Assembly (NCBI GenBank): GCA_027627225.1 | Contig: CM051036.1 | Span: forward strand, 36,478,426 to 36,542,425 | Reading direction: 5' to 3' | DNA length: 64,000 nt | Origin: Congeria kusceri | Taxonomy: Eukaryota > Mollusca > Bivalvia > Myida > Dreissenidae | Shown: positions 1-11,238 of the stretch, one piece after another | How positions within the stretch are numbered: the first letter of the stretch is position 1 | Layout of the letters: each line of letters starts with the position of its first letter | Program-made: the position numbers and the translations under genes | Notes under the pieces: generated by a model | What the model saw: only the letters and a program-made list of their open reading frames with translations | Database searches by the model: none | Told to the model about the DNA's origin: nothing

Positions 1-596
1 GAATTAATGAATATTTCTTATAAAGCTTGTGTTAGTTATCTGCATTGAGACAATTCTATTACATAAATATTGTTTGTGGTTAAAAAAAATTGCAAATTTT
101 AGATTTTGTCACAGAAAATTAAGATTTTAAAAATAAATTTTTAAAATTTGCTAGACACTTCGTGCATATGCCAATTTTTTTTTAAACATTCATTTTCAAA
201 CAGTATGCTGGTGTGTAGTAGTCTTATATAGAATGCCTCTAATGAATTATATCAAAATTCTTATCAAAATGAAGATGATTGGAAACAAATTCATGGTTGC
301 CTTCCTAGAATTGGTCAGTAACTAAGTGAATAGCTAATCTCTACCTAATCTGGCCTTTATTTAGTAGGAAAGACCTTAAAGTTATGGATAAAAGTCTCAC
401 TGTCGCTGAATTGGTATTCATTTAGGGCATTAAAGCAGTTTAGCTCTTCAGTGGCCGAATATACAGAATGAGGCTAATGAATGGTGGAAAGTGTGTTATT
501 TTGTTACTTGATACATATTTACGAAAATATGGTAATACGATGCTATTCACTTTTCCTGGTATCTTAAACACATTCACAGTTCTTTCCACATCGCTT
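1..596. other. AT-rich flank, nothing recognised
   Basis: Short overlapping ORFs on both strands near 440-690 mirror each other and match nothing I know. No repeat boundary is clear. Confidence 0.4.
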
Positions 597-1735
597 TTTA
601 GCTCACCTAAGCACAACATGCACATGGTGAGCTTTTGTAATGGCCTTTTGTCCGTCGTGAATCGTTCGTCGTCATTATTTACTTTGTGAACACTCTAGAG
701 GCCACATTTATTGGACAATCTTCATGAAACTTGCTCAGAACATTTGTCACTAGGTATAATTGAAGGAAAAGCTTGTGAACACTCTAGAAGTCACAGTTTT
801 TGCCCAATCAACATGAAACTTGTTCAGAACATTTGGTCTAATGCTATCTTGGCCGAGTTCGAAAATGGTTCTGATCCGATCCGTTGAAAAACATGGCCAC
901 CAGGGGGCGAGGCAGCTTTCCTTATATGGCGATAGACAAGGCTTGTGAACACTCTAGAAGTTACAATTTTTGCCCAATCAACATAAAACTTCCTCAGAAC
1001 CTTTGTTCTTATGATATCTTGTCCGAGTTCGAAAATAGTTCCGCTCCATAGAAAAACATGGCCGCCAGGGGGCGGGGCAGTTTTCAATATATGGCTATAG
1101 CAAAAGCTTGTGAACACTCGAGAAGTATTATTTTGTGCCTAATCAACATGAAACTTGCTCAGAACAATTGTTCTTATGATATTTTGGCCGAGTTCGAAAA
1201 TGAATCCAGTCCAAAGAAAAACATGGCCGCCAGGGGGGGGTGGGGGGCGGCAGTTTTCCTTAATAGGCTATTGGAAAAGCGTAAAGCATGTGAACACTTT
1301 AGAAGTCACATTTTTTCCCAATCTTCATGAAACTTGGTCAGAACGTTTATCCCAATGATATCTCGGCCGAGTTTGAATCTGGGTCATGTGGGGTCAAAAA
1401 TTAGGTCACTAGGTCAAATTGAAGAAAAAGCTTGTGAACACTCTAGAAGTTACATTTTTGGCCCAGTCTTCATGAAACTTGGTCAGAACGTTTGTCTTAA
1501 TGATATCTCGACGAGTTCGAATCTGGGTCATGTGGGGTGAAAAAATAGGTCACTTGGTCAAATTGAAGAAAAAGCTTGTTAACACTATAGAAGTCACATT
1601 TTTTTGCCCAATCTTCATATAACTTGGTCAAAACATTTGTCCCAATGATATCTCGGCCGAGTTCGAATCTGGGTCATATGGGGTAAAAAACTAGGTCACT
1701 AGGTCAAATTGAAGAAAAAGCTTCAATTTCAATAT
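597..1735 (+). mobile_element. Helentron-like non-autonomous element, 5' end plus tandem units
   Basis: It starts with TTTTTAGCTCACCTAAGC, the usual left end of a family seen several times in this window, then a GTCCGTCGTG tract. Six or so degenerate units of about 165 bp follow, each with GAACACTCTAGAAGT, TGAAACTTG and GGCCGAGTTCGAA. The usual right end (GGTGAGC, hairpin, CTTGTT) is missing, so the copy is truncated near 1735. Confidence 0.6.
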
Positions 1736-2736
1736 GTACTTCAAAATTTTGAATGTCTGTTGTCACTTAAGTTTTTCAAACCATGATGATTAAGGCCGCA
1801 TTTCCGTCAGTCCGTATCAGTATATCCATATCTGTATAAAAATCTAACACGTGGAAAATTGTTCAACTAATGAAACTCAGGTACCTTTGCGTCAGGTCAT
1901 GGTTGGCCATTTTGGTTGTGACGAAACAAATAAGATTTCGGGGGTCATCTCAAAATGCATTTGAAAATGTCATAAATGGTCAATTTATCTTCGATAAAGT
2001 TTATCTCTGGTTGCTTGCGTCATAGTTGAACAGCTATAAGTACAGCGTCTCTGGATGTCTGAACACAAAATCATGAATGGAAACAAATTTGGTGTGATAA
2101 ATTGGTAGATAAATTATATAAATGATAGATCTAGACAGAGAATCAAATTTAATTGTTTATTAATAATACACATTTTGCGCATGTAAACAAAGAGCTGTCA
2201 AACTGTGAAACAACCAAAACTAAATATTTCACTCAAGCGCGCGAGCGATGACGTAAGCGGTGACAATGCTTAATACCAAAAACTGTTTATGCCACGAAAA
2301 CTGGATAGTCGACCATATGATGACAATGTCCGAAAATCCCTGTCTTCCTCGGATTTTATCGTTGAATCCATCTATCTGTCTGTAGTCTAAAGTACGTTAA
2401 CTATGTCAGTAACTAGGCCACCCAAAACTGGGTAAGTTCGGACAGAGTAGGAAAACTACGGACAGTACTGGTTTTGCTATTGCAAATTACATTGGGAAAC
2501 TACAGACACTATATTATATTTAAAATTCAGGAAAACTCGGGCACCATCAATAGGTTGTTCCATTTACAATAACTAATGCATTATGTCACATACTAGCCTT
2601 GTATTCCCTGAAAAAGATACTCTTCTTAAATAAGGTATAATCATAACAAGTAACATGAAAACATGTAGAAAAGTCAATCTGCTAATGCATTTATCTAAAG
2701 CTACCCGACTGTCCGTACTTACCCGGATCAGCCCTA
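1736..2736. other. No gene or clear element
   Basis: AT-rich sequence with scattered GTCCG/CGGACAG words (2430-2470, 2710) related to the termini of the next element. No coding signal is seen. Confidence 0.4.
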
Positions 2737-3630
2737 TACTGGCAAACTACGTAAATCCGGACAGTACTTAAATCCGGACACTTTAAACAAATGTGTTTGT
2801 ATGACCTAGACCCATAATGCTATAGAATCACACCTCTGTCGCAGCAACGTATGTCAAGTTTAAAACGAATATTTTAATATTTATGCATTTACCTGCTATT
2901 GTTTTTTGTCCTGTCAATTATAAAAGTTAGCGCTCGGGGGATTAAAATAAAAACAGCATCTCCGATAAATTAAGCTTTAGAGAGATTTTGCAAGAAAACA
3001 CCAGAACAAAGTAAACAAAAGAAGAAACACAAGCAATCTCACAAACAAGGTGTAGTTCAATTTTGAATGTTATTTTTTTATTTTAAATTATACATTTGTT
3101 AAAATTAAGTGTCCGGATTTAGGTACTCTTCATTTAGGGAAAGATCTAGAGCGAAATAGCAGGCTGCTGCACTGTGCTCCTTTTTGGTTCCCCCCTGCTG
3201 CCCCTCTGGGCTGCTCAATACCGAAATGTTGTATATATTTTGAAATTCAACATATTTTTGCAAATAATCAACTATGCTTAAAAAGCTTAACCAGAAGCAT
3301 TACTCATTAAAACTCTGGATTTAGCAATTATTAGAAAATGTCAACAAACTGGTCCGGTTCCCCCCCCCCTGCTCCTTTTTAGCAGCAACCTGTTCCGTTT
3401 TAGATCCTAGATCTTTCCATACTTCATTCGTATTTCGATATGTGTTACGGGCCTTTTTTAAACACACCATTCAGTAACTTTAATAAAGCAGTTTCTGCTA
3501 AGATTTTGACCAAAGCTTTAGATTAAACCCTACTTATTATGTTTAACATTTTATTTTAATTTGATGCAATTATCCAGAGAACTCGTCCAAAAACCTTCAA
3601 AACTGTCCGGATTTACATACTTCGCCAGTA
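2737..3630. mobile_element. Terminal-inverted-repeat element, TA-flanked, about 0.9 kb
   Basis: The left end TACTGGCAAACTACGTAAAT is the near-inverse of the right end, which in reverse reads TACTGGCGAAGTATGTAAAT; both continue CCGGACAG. The TA at each edge fits a TA target site, as for Tc1/mariner-type MITEs. There is no transposase ORF. Another fold-back element is nested inside at 3137-3418. Confidence 0.6.
3137..3418. mobile_element. Nested ~280-bp element with GGGAAAGATC ends (copy 1)
   Basis: The ends GGGAAAGATCTAG and CTAGATCTTTCC are inverted repeats. Inside are GCAGGCTGCTGCAC, a C-run and CTGCTCCTTTTT. A close relative lies at 32596-32896. It sits inside the element at 2737-3630, so it inserted later. 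Confidence 0.6.
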
Positions 3631-3794
3631 TGCTCAAAATATATTTGTAGTGTCTTGCATTAAACAGCACAGTCAATAATACCATATGCTATTCAATAAT
3701 TTCAAATAGCAGTATGGGTAGTGATAGAGATGTATTGTTACTTACAAAAAAGGATCATTTCTCTTGTCTGTTTTGACAACTGCAGAAATTTATA

Positions 3795-4056
3795 TGAGGC
3801 GCGTCGTGAGAAAACCGGTCTGAATGCATGTGCGTAAAGTGTCGTCCCGAATTAGCCTTTGCAGTTCGCACAGGCTAAACTAGGACGGCACTTTCCACCT
3901 ACAGTTAATTTATGTTTAGAAGAGACTTCCTTGAAACAGAAAATACCATAAAAGCGGAAAGTGCCGTCCCGGATTAGCCTGTGCGAACCGCACAGGCTAA
4001 TCCGGGACGACACTTTACGCACATGCATTAAGACCGGTTTTCTCACGACGCGCCAC
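3795..4056. mobile_element. Double-cruciform MITE, copy 1
   Basis: It has inverted ends (GAGGCGCGTCGTGAGAAAAC and its inverse) and two internal hairpins, each about 28 bp of stem: AGTGTCGTCCCG…ATTAGCC…loop…GGCTAATCC and so on. Both hairpins are intact. Four related copies occur at 20341, 47241, 48343 and 49741. Confidence 0.8.
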
Positions 4057-4097
4057 ATATATAGATTTTTATGTCTTTGGACAAGCAGTTTCAAATA

Positions 4098-4190
4098 GGA
4101 AATGGTAATGTAACAATATTTAATGGTAATGGAACAATATTTAATGGTAATGTAACAATATTTAATGGTAATGGAACAATATTTAATGGT
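4098..4190 (+). repeat. 21-bp tandem repeat
   Basis: About four and a half copies of AATGGTAATGTAACAATATTT, alternating GTAAC and GGAAC variants. The unit is a multiple of 3, which creates a spurious short ORF. Confidence 0.85.
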
Positions 4191-4680
4191 GTCAGTTGTG
4201 CTTATGCTTCTGTAAGGTGCAGGGGGGGTCTAATGCATGCAAGTGTTAACATGAGTCTATATAACATTCCCTTGGGGCTACCTCCTTAATGATTAGACAA
4301 ATGATTGTATACAATGATTTATATTTCAAAAACCCAATCAACTTAAAATCAAGGATGAGATCTACTAAGATAATTGGACGGTTGACCAAAATCAGTGGAT
4401 GGAATTACTTACGTACATTTAGATGGGCGGAAACATATTTAAATATAATAATGATAAAATAACTCATCAGGAACCCAGTATATTCTTTTATGAAGATGGT
4501 AAATTAAGAATGCATACAGCAAATACTCTATTCAGATATGGTTATATAGCTCTGATAGTTATATTATTACTTCATCATTCAAAAGCCAAGAGAGTTATGA
4601 TATAAAATTACCAATTGGAAATGAACTAGGACTCTGGACTATCAATCAATTGGTGTTCACACTAATATTAGGTTATTTAA

Positions 4681-4821
4681 CAGCGTTCTGTACATTACGG
4701 TGATATATTTGGACGAGTACACAGCTGACATACCATATAGGACGAACAGATTGGCGAGTCCAATGGGAGTATGTCAGCTGTGTACAGGTTCATATATATC
4801 ACGGTATTGTACAGATCGCTG
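4681..4821. mobile_element. 141-bp fold-back element flanked by TTAA
   Basis: Arms of about 52 nt, beginning CAGCGTTCTGTACATTACGG and ending with the near-inverse, surround a loop of about 35 nt. TTAA lies at 4677-4680 and again at 4823-4826, as expected for a piggyBac- or Kolobok-type target duplication. Confidence 0.6.
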
Positions 4822-4830
4822 TTTAATTTT

Positions 4831-5225
4831 TTTTTAGCTCACCGTAGTACCCAGCGATATTTAGGGGACCTCTCCTGCGCCGTCAGTGTGCCGTCTACAA
4901 TTGGGTTCGTATTCATGCTGGAGACTTCACTTTTTATCCAATCTTAACCAAACTTGCACAGTTTGTGTTTGACCATAAACTCTCGCATGGGCTTGTTATT
5001 GGGTCAGATCACACTAGTAACACTAGAGTTATTGCCCCTTTTTCATGCAAAAAAGTGCAAAAATGCTATTTTTCCAACATATATACTTTATTTTCCATCC
5101 AATCTTAACCAAACTTTCACAGTTTGTGTATGACCATCAGATCTCAGCAGATGAAAAAAATGTGCCAGATCGTGTTTCAAACACCAGAGTTATTGCCCTT
5201 GGTTTATTAAAGATTTTTTAATAAA
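4831..5225 (+). mobile_element. Helentron-like element, truncated left end
   Basis: It begins TTTTTAGCTCACCGTAGTAC and carries two units with CCAATCTTAACCAAACTT, CACAGTTTGTGTATGACCAT and GAGTTATTGCCC. It stops near 5225 without the hairpin right end. It belongs to the same family as 26071, 45627 and 51841. Confidence 0.6.
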
Positions 5226-5767
5226 AAAACGTTAACCAAATTCAGACACGTAAATTAATTTAGACATTAATCAATTGTGTTGCTAAAAATGGAAACTTAG
5301 ATTATGCACTTACTTGGTTTCAATGAAAAATTGCTGGGGTTGTTTACGAAAATGTTTCCATTTTAGACAATTTTTGTCAGATTTGGGTCAATTTTTTTTC
5401 AAAATAAAGCTTACATTTTGAGGGGAATTTTAAAGCAAATATAGGCCCCAAATTGGCCCTGAAAAAACCACTGTGCTACATCTAACAGATTCAAGATGCA
5501 GGTTTTTCTACGGGTATTTATGAATAATGTTAAACAGAACACTTGGAATTGTAATACTGTATTGCAAATGATTCATCCCAAGATAAATTTACACATGTTT
5601 CATTAAAAAAAACTTCGATAACTTAAAACTATGCATGTGACACTGTACACATTTTAACAGACATTGTTTACTTTACCACTCTTAGTGAATAGTGAATACA
5701 CTTCCTACATAAAATCAGGGAGTGCCATTATTTGAAAAAAAAATTGAAAGTAAGGCCATCCCTAAAC
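5226..5767. other. No gene or clear element
   Basis: AT-rich unique-looking sequence without coding signal. Confidence 0.4.
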
Positions 5768-7030
5768 AAGAGCTGTCAGAGGACAGCGTGCTCGACTACT
5801 CAAAGTATTTCAGTTGGTACATAATTTGGATAGTGGAAGGGGCATAAATTTGTTAAAATACAAAATTAAGTAAAGCCTTGTATAGTTTATGCATTTTTGG
5901 AACAAAAACTTTAACCACAAAATCTATGTATAAGTGTGCATAACTCTGTCAAGATACAAAACAGAGTTATGGGTAATGTTGCCCCTGATACTATAGTTGA
6001 TGACAAAGGTTAGTTCCACGTTTCAAGTGAATAACTTATGTAGTTTTGAAGTTACAAAAATTTTCAATATAAACTTTAACCAGAAAATCTATGTGAAAAG
6101 AGGGCACAACTATGTCAAAATACAAACCAGAGTTATGGGGAATGTTGCCCCTGATACTACTATAGTTGATGACAAAGGTTGGTTTCAAGTTTCAGGTGAA
6201 TAACTTACGTAGTTTTGAAGTTACCAAACTTTTGAATATAAATTTTAACCAGAAAATCTGTGTGAAAAAGGGGCATAACTCTGTCAAAATACTAAACATA
6301 GTTATGTGTAATGTTGCCCCTGATACTAGAGTTGATGACAAAGGTAAGTTCCAAGTTTCAAGTGAAAAGCTTATGTAGTATTGAAGTTACAAAACTTTTG
6401 TATATGAACTTCAACCAGAAAACTTATTTGAAAAAAGGGGCATAACTCTGTAAAAATACAAAAAGGGATATGGGGAATGTTGCCCCTGATACTTGAGTTG
6501 ATGACAAAGGTTAGTTCCAAGTTTCAAGTGAATAACTTGTGTAGTTTTGAAGTTACACAACTTTTAAATATAATCTTTTACCAGGGGCATAACTCTGTCA
6601 AAATACAAAACAGAGTTATGGTTAATGTTGACCCTGATACAAGAGTTGATGACAAAGGTTAGTTCCAAGTTTCAGGTGAATAACTTACATAGTTTTGAAG
6701 TTACCACACTTTTGAATATAAATATTAAACATAAAATCTAAGTTAAAAAGGGGCATAACTCTGTCAAAATAAAAATAGAGTTATGGGTAATGTTACTCCT
6801 GATACTAGAGTTGTTGACAAAGGTTAGTTTCAAGTTTTAAGTGAGAAGCTTATGTAGTATTGAAGTTACAAAACTTTTGAATATAAACTTTAACCAGAAA
6901 ATCTAAGTGAAAAAGGGGCATAACTCTGTCAAAATACAAAACAGAGTTATGGGGAATGTTGCATCTGATACTGGAGTTGATTACAAAGGTATATTCCAAG
7001 TTTCAAGTGACTTATATAGTTTTAAAGACT
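5768..7030 (+). repeat. Tandem array of ~168-bp units
   Basis: It starts AACAAGAGCTGTCAGAGGAC. About six and a half units carry GGGCATAACTCTGTCAAAAT, GAGTTATGGGTAATGTTGCC and GTTGATGACAAAGGTTAG. Short ORFs of 60-70 codons in the array repeat each other and are not genes. Confidence 0.75.
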
Positions 7031-7230
7031 TTCTATAATAAATTAGAATATATACATCTAATAATGCTTTTCTAAAAGATAAAATTCGCCTTTTGCTGTA
7101 AAATTCCCTATATGAAGGGCCCTATCAACTTTCCCCTTTAAAGCCACACAAAATTTGAGAATGGCTAAATTCAAAAAAACAACACTGTCTTCCTATTGCA
7201 TGTTAAGTCTACATTAATGTGGGATATTTT

Positions 7231-7980
7231 TATGCCCCCGGTGTCTTGACGTGGGAGGCATACAGTGATCGTCCTGTCCGTCCTTCCGTCTGTCCATCTG
7301 TCCGTTACAAGGTTAAGTAGATTTTACAATTTTGTCTAGCACCAACACCGCTTACTACAACACTTGGATACTTACACAGATGTCGCTTATGACCATTCCC
7401 TATCCACCCATATCACCCAACCTCACTTAAACCTTGACCTTGACCTAATTTGGACTTATAATAATTCATAAGTGCCATTTCTTTGTTAATTAGATTTTAG
7501 CGTTTCATCTAGCAATAACACAGCTTACTACAACACTTGGATAGTTACACAGTTGTTACTTATGACCGTTCCCAATCCACCCATATCTCCCAACCTCTCT
7601 TTGACCTTGGCCTCATTTGCACTTAGAATAATTCAAATGGGCTGTTTCTTGGTGAACTAGATTGTACTGTTTCGTCTAGCACCAACACCGCTTACTACAA
7701 CACTTGGATATTTACACAGTTTTTACTTATGACCGTTCCCAATCTACCCATGTCACCCAACCTCACCTTGACCTAATTTGGACTAAGAAATGGGCTACCC
7801 AGCACCAACCTGGGGCATGTGTGTATATCAAACACAGATTCTTGTTTATATCATATTACCTACATAAGGAAACAATCTGTTTACTTCAAACATATCTGAA
7901 CACGCAGTTAAATTTTTACCAACCATAATGATTTATTAAACTCTGGTGAGCGACCAAGGGCCAGTTTTGGCCCTCTTGTT
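7231..7980 (+). mobile_element. Helentron-like array with hairpin right end
   Basis: It starts TATGCCCCCGGTG with a CCTGTCCGTCCTTCCGTCTG tract. Three units of about 185 bp follow (CTAGCACCAACACCGCTTAC, TTGACCTTGACC). It ends with GGTGAGCGACC, a GGGCCAG-TTTTGGCCC hairpin and TCTTGTT, the right-end signature of the AGCTCACC family, so two families may be joined. Confidence 0.5.
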
Positions 7981-8300
7981 TAACCTGCCTGTTTTAACAG
8001 TCTGTATTTTGTACAAATTGTTTGTAGTATGTATGGTATGTCATGTTCATGTATTTGAATACTATATGTACCGAATATCTGACGAGTATTATGGTAATGT
8101 GATATGGTAATTGTGAAGTAATATGTACTCAGCTTTAAATGTCCTTTTAAGCTGGACTTTTTGAAGAAAAAAAGTTGAGTTATTGTCGTCTCTCTGTCAT
8201 CTGCGTCAGCGTCTGCGTTAGTTTTCGGGTGCTGACCCCATTCTGCAGACATAAGAAGGTAACTCTTTCAAGGATTTTGAACGAGTTATTACCCTTTTTA

Positions 8301-8712
8301 TGCCCCCGAAGGGAACTTCAGTGGCATATAGTAATCGCATTGTCCATCCGTCTGTCCGTCCGTCCGCCACGCTTCTTGTGCGGAGCATAACTCCATAAGT
8401 ATTGAAGGGATTCAACTGAAACTTCATATTATGCTAGAGGACAATGAGAGGAAGTGCAGAGCACAAAGACCATAACTCTTTCTTCAATATTTACAGAGTT
8501 ATTACCCTTTGTTTTAATTTTCTTGTGCAGAGCACAACTCCATTAGTAACAAAGTGATTCAAACGAAACTTCATATAATAATAGAGGACAATAAGAGGAA
8601 CTGCAGAGCACAAAGACCACAACTCTTTCTTCAATTGTTATGGAGTTATTGCCTTTTGTTTTATTTTCTTGTGTGAAGCATTAATATTCTTGTGAGGAGC
8701 ATACTTCCATTA
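8301..8712 (+). mobile_element. Helentron-like element, truncated
   Basis: It starts TATGCCCCCGAAGGGAACTT with a CCGTCTGTCCGTCCGTCCG tract and about two and a half units (CATAACTCCATAAGTATTGA, GAGTTATTACCC). It is cut off by the GGCC-ended transposon at 8713. A fuller relative lies at 20712-22180. Confidence 0.6.
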
Positions 8713-9191
8713 GGCCACAACAAAATGATCAGTTGTTCTACGGAATTAGGCCCAAAAAAAATGGAGCGAGTGAGCGAAATAAAACTAAAAAAAAATTCTT
8801 CAATTTTCGATAAAATCAGAGATGAACGAAAAACGCAAAATAAAAATAATAATATCTTGTCCATATTAATTGAAAATTTCTGCCAAATGCCAGCATAACT
8901 TAATATATTGCCAATAAATTCCTCTTAATCCACTCTGGTCCATTGTTTTGTAAAAATTAACATATATATAATAAATAAACAACTAATTTCTCTAATTCTT
9001 TTTTGTCTATGTTCTGCAAAGGGTTTTGCACAATAAGTCTTCAATAGTGGTTCTGCTTATTCACACCCAGTAGTAAATACTTAATTTAACTTCAAGAAAG
9101 TAGACCTTATACAAGGTAATTGTCGCTATCAAAGTAGATATTAAATACACCAAGTCTTTTACTACCAAAAGTCTAATAACATGAAATGACA

Positions 9192-9973
9192 TACCGTAAA
9201 TGTCCTTTTTGATGCGCAGGGCGCTTGTCATTTTAGGACACCTGCGCGTTTAAATGGAGCCTTTTTTTGTTAATTCTGCCATTATCCAGAAATCAAGTTT
9301 TCATGTATGCGCACTTTGCAGTGATGTTATACACATTGGTACAGTCTAAATATGGCCGATGGGCTTTGTCCGCATGAGAACATTCACAATGGTACTGTCT
9401 AAATTAATATTGCACGACGTAATGCACCATGGTACAGTCTAAATCATAACATGATCGAAGTGGTGAGCTGTGACACTGCAGACACCCATGGAAAGTGGTT
9501 GAAAAGCATAACATTTTACTTCAAGCTATAATGTTCTCCATTTTAGTCTCATGAGATAATATGCAGTTGTCATGAATAAATAAAATACTATTTATTATTA
9601 TTGACTATTTATTCATCTGACTACATAAACTAAACTTATGTTTTTAGATCGATGCATAAGGAGCCATACATTATCGTTTATCCATGACAATTGTATGCCG
9701 TAACTTACCTGGTTGAATCTGGTAAATCATATTTAGTATGCCCATTGTATATAAATATGGTTGTGTGTAACCCGTATAGTGGGGCATAGGTGTATTTATA
9801 TACTGCAATTCGGGATACATAAATATGGCGGTCTATTTAATCGTTTCTATCGAAATTAACTTTAGTTTTTCGTTAATGTTCGAAAAAGTAGATCGACAAA
9901 AAATATTTTGGGACCAAAAAATACCCCATGTGCGTCTATAAGGTCATGGGGATCAATAAGGACATTTACGGTA
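9192..9973. mobile_element. Nested TIR element, TA-flanked, 0.78 kb
   Basis: The ends TACCGTAAATGTCCTT and its inverse AAGGACATTTACGGTA bound the element. It contains three short direct repeats of ATGGTACAGTCTAAA type. It is absent from the matching place in the 27703-29303 copy, which supports a later insertion. Confidence 0.6.
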
Positions 9974-10135
9974 GAAATGACTAGTATCAGTTCTGTATTA
10001 TAACATAAAGCACATGGCTTTCTCACAATAGAACAATTAGAAATGACTGGTATCAGTTCTGTATTATAACATAAAGCACATACCTTTCTCACAATAGAAC
10101 AATTAGAAATGATTAGTATCAGTTCTGTATATTAA
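9974..10135. repeat. ~70-bp tandem repeat
   Basis: About two and a third copies of a unit with GAAATGACTAGTATCAGTTC, ATAAAGCACATG and CTCACAATAGAACAATT. One trace of it remains in the deleted copy near 28758. Confidence 0.7.
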
Positions 10136-10380
10136 AGTAAATCTGATGAAAAGCGGTAGTTATTTTAAGTTGAAGCAGTTGCTTTTGATCCCATTCAATG
10201 AAAGATACATTTCTTAGTTAACTTGCAGATGTCACATAATCTATAGAATACATATTAAAATGTTTGTTGTCAACAATCAGTACGGTGTCATTTACATACC
10301 CAAATTGTTCAAAAGACTGGCACTAATAATTAAATTTACACGTCTTAAGAAAGCAAATGTCATTAGCTAAACAAAATAAC

Positions 10381-10676
10381 ATGAGGGCCGTGATGGCCCA
10401 AAGTGCTTCCCTAAGTACTGGCAATGACAGAGACCAGCTCTAAAATCCGATGAATGTCATCGCCTACAAAATGACCCCCAGAAGACCGATATCTTACTGT
10501 TGTTGACCTCCACCAAGATTTTATGGTCATGCACAAACTGTGCAAGTCTAGTCAAGGTTGAATGAAAAGTGAATTCTCTACTGGGTCTGTGCGCCCAATT
10601 GACGACAGACACCGGACAACGCAGGACAGTCTCGATACCAATAGCTAACCGAGCACTTTGTGCTCAAGTGAGCTAA
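10381..10676 (-). mobile_element. Short Helentron-like element (AGCTCACC family)
   Basis: Read on the minus strand it begins AGCTCACTTGAGCACAAAGT, carries one CTTGCACAGTTTGTGCATGA unit and ends CACTTTGGGCCATCACGGCC and CTCATGTT. It is a nearly full-length copy with a single unit. Confidence 0.6.
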
Positions 10677-10679
10677 AAA

Positions 10680-10992
10680 CTAGACGTGTCACGCGTGTTG
10701 GACACAGACAAAGGGGTGTAGCCAACACTAATTTTTGCCTTCACAAATTAATGTTCATATATATTCTATAGTGGAAAAAAAGCAAAGGGACATAATTCTG
10801 CCAAAGTTGGTTGCAGCCAAAATTCCTTCCTTTACGATCATCTTTTCGTTAAGGTTCTTCAGCTGTCAAAGTTTGAGTGAAATCCGCCCAGCGGTTAAAG
10901 AGGAGTTGTGTCCACTTTATTTCGGGACGTATTTACAGACTTACGAACGGACAAGTGCAATGCCTAATGCCTCCCACTTTGTGGGGGCATAC
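10680..10992 (-). mobile_element. Short Helentron-like element with CTAG end
   Basis: On the minus strand it starts TATGCCCCCACAAAGTGGGA and ends with a GTGTCCAACACGCGTGACAC hairpin, then GTCTAG. It lies back to back with the preceding element, as if one inserted beside the other. Confidence 0.55.
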
Positions 10993-11238
10993 AAAACAAC
11001 CTGCTTTTACGTGTGAAGCAAAATAGGACAATTCAATCAACAAAACAACAACAAATGAAATGTATCTAAAGTCTTAAAATCAAATAACTAACTTCTTTAG
11101 ATACAAAACATATGGAAAATATTTGGAGGGCAACAAAAGAAATCAGTGTAACTGTATCGATATTTAAATGTGTTTACTTAAGTCTCTGTTGCTTAATAAC
11201 CACATACTTGTCTTAGCACAATAAGTATTTAACTGTGT

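Noticed and set aside
5937..7020. Tandem array as a CRISPR
   Set aside because: Units are about 168 bp, diverged along their full length and without constant repeats separated by unique spacers.
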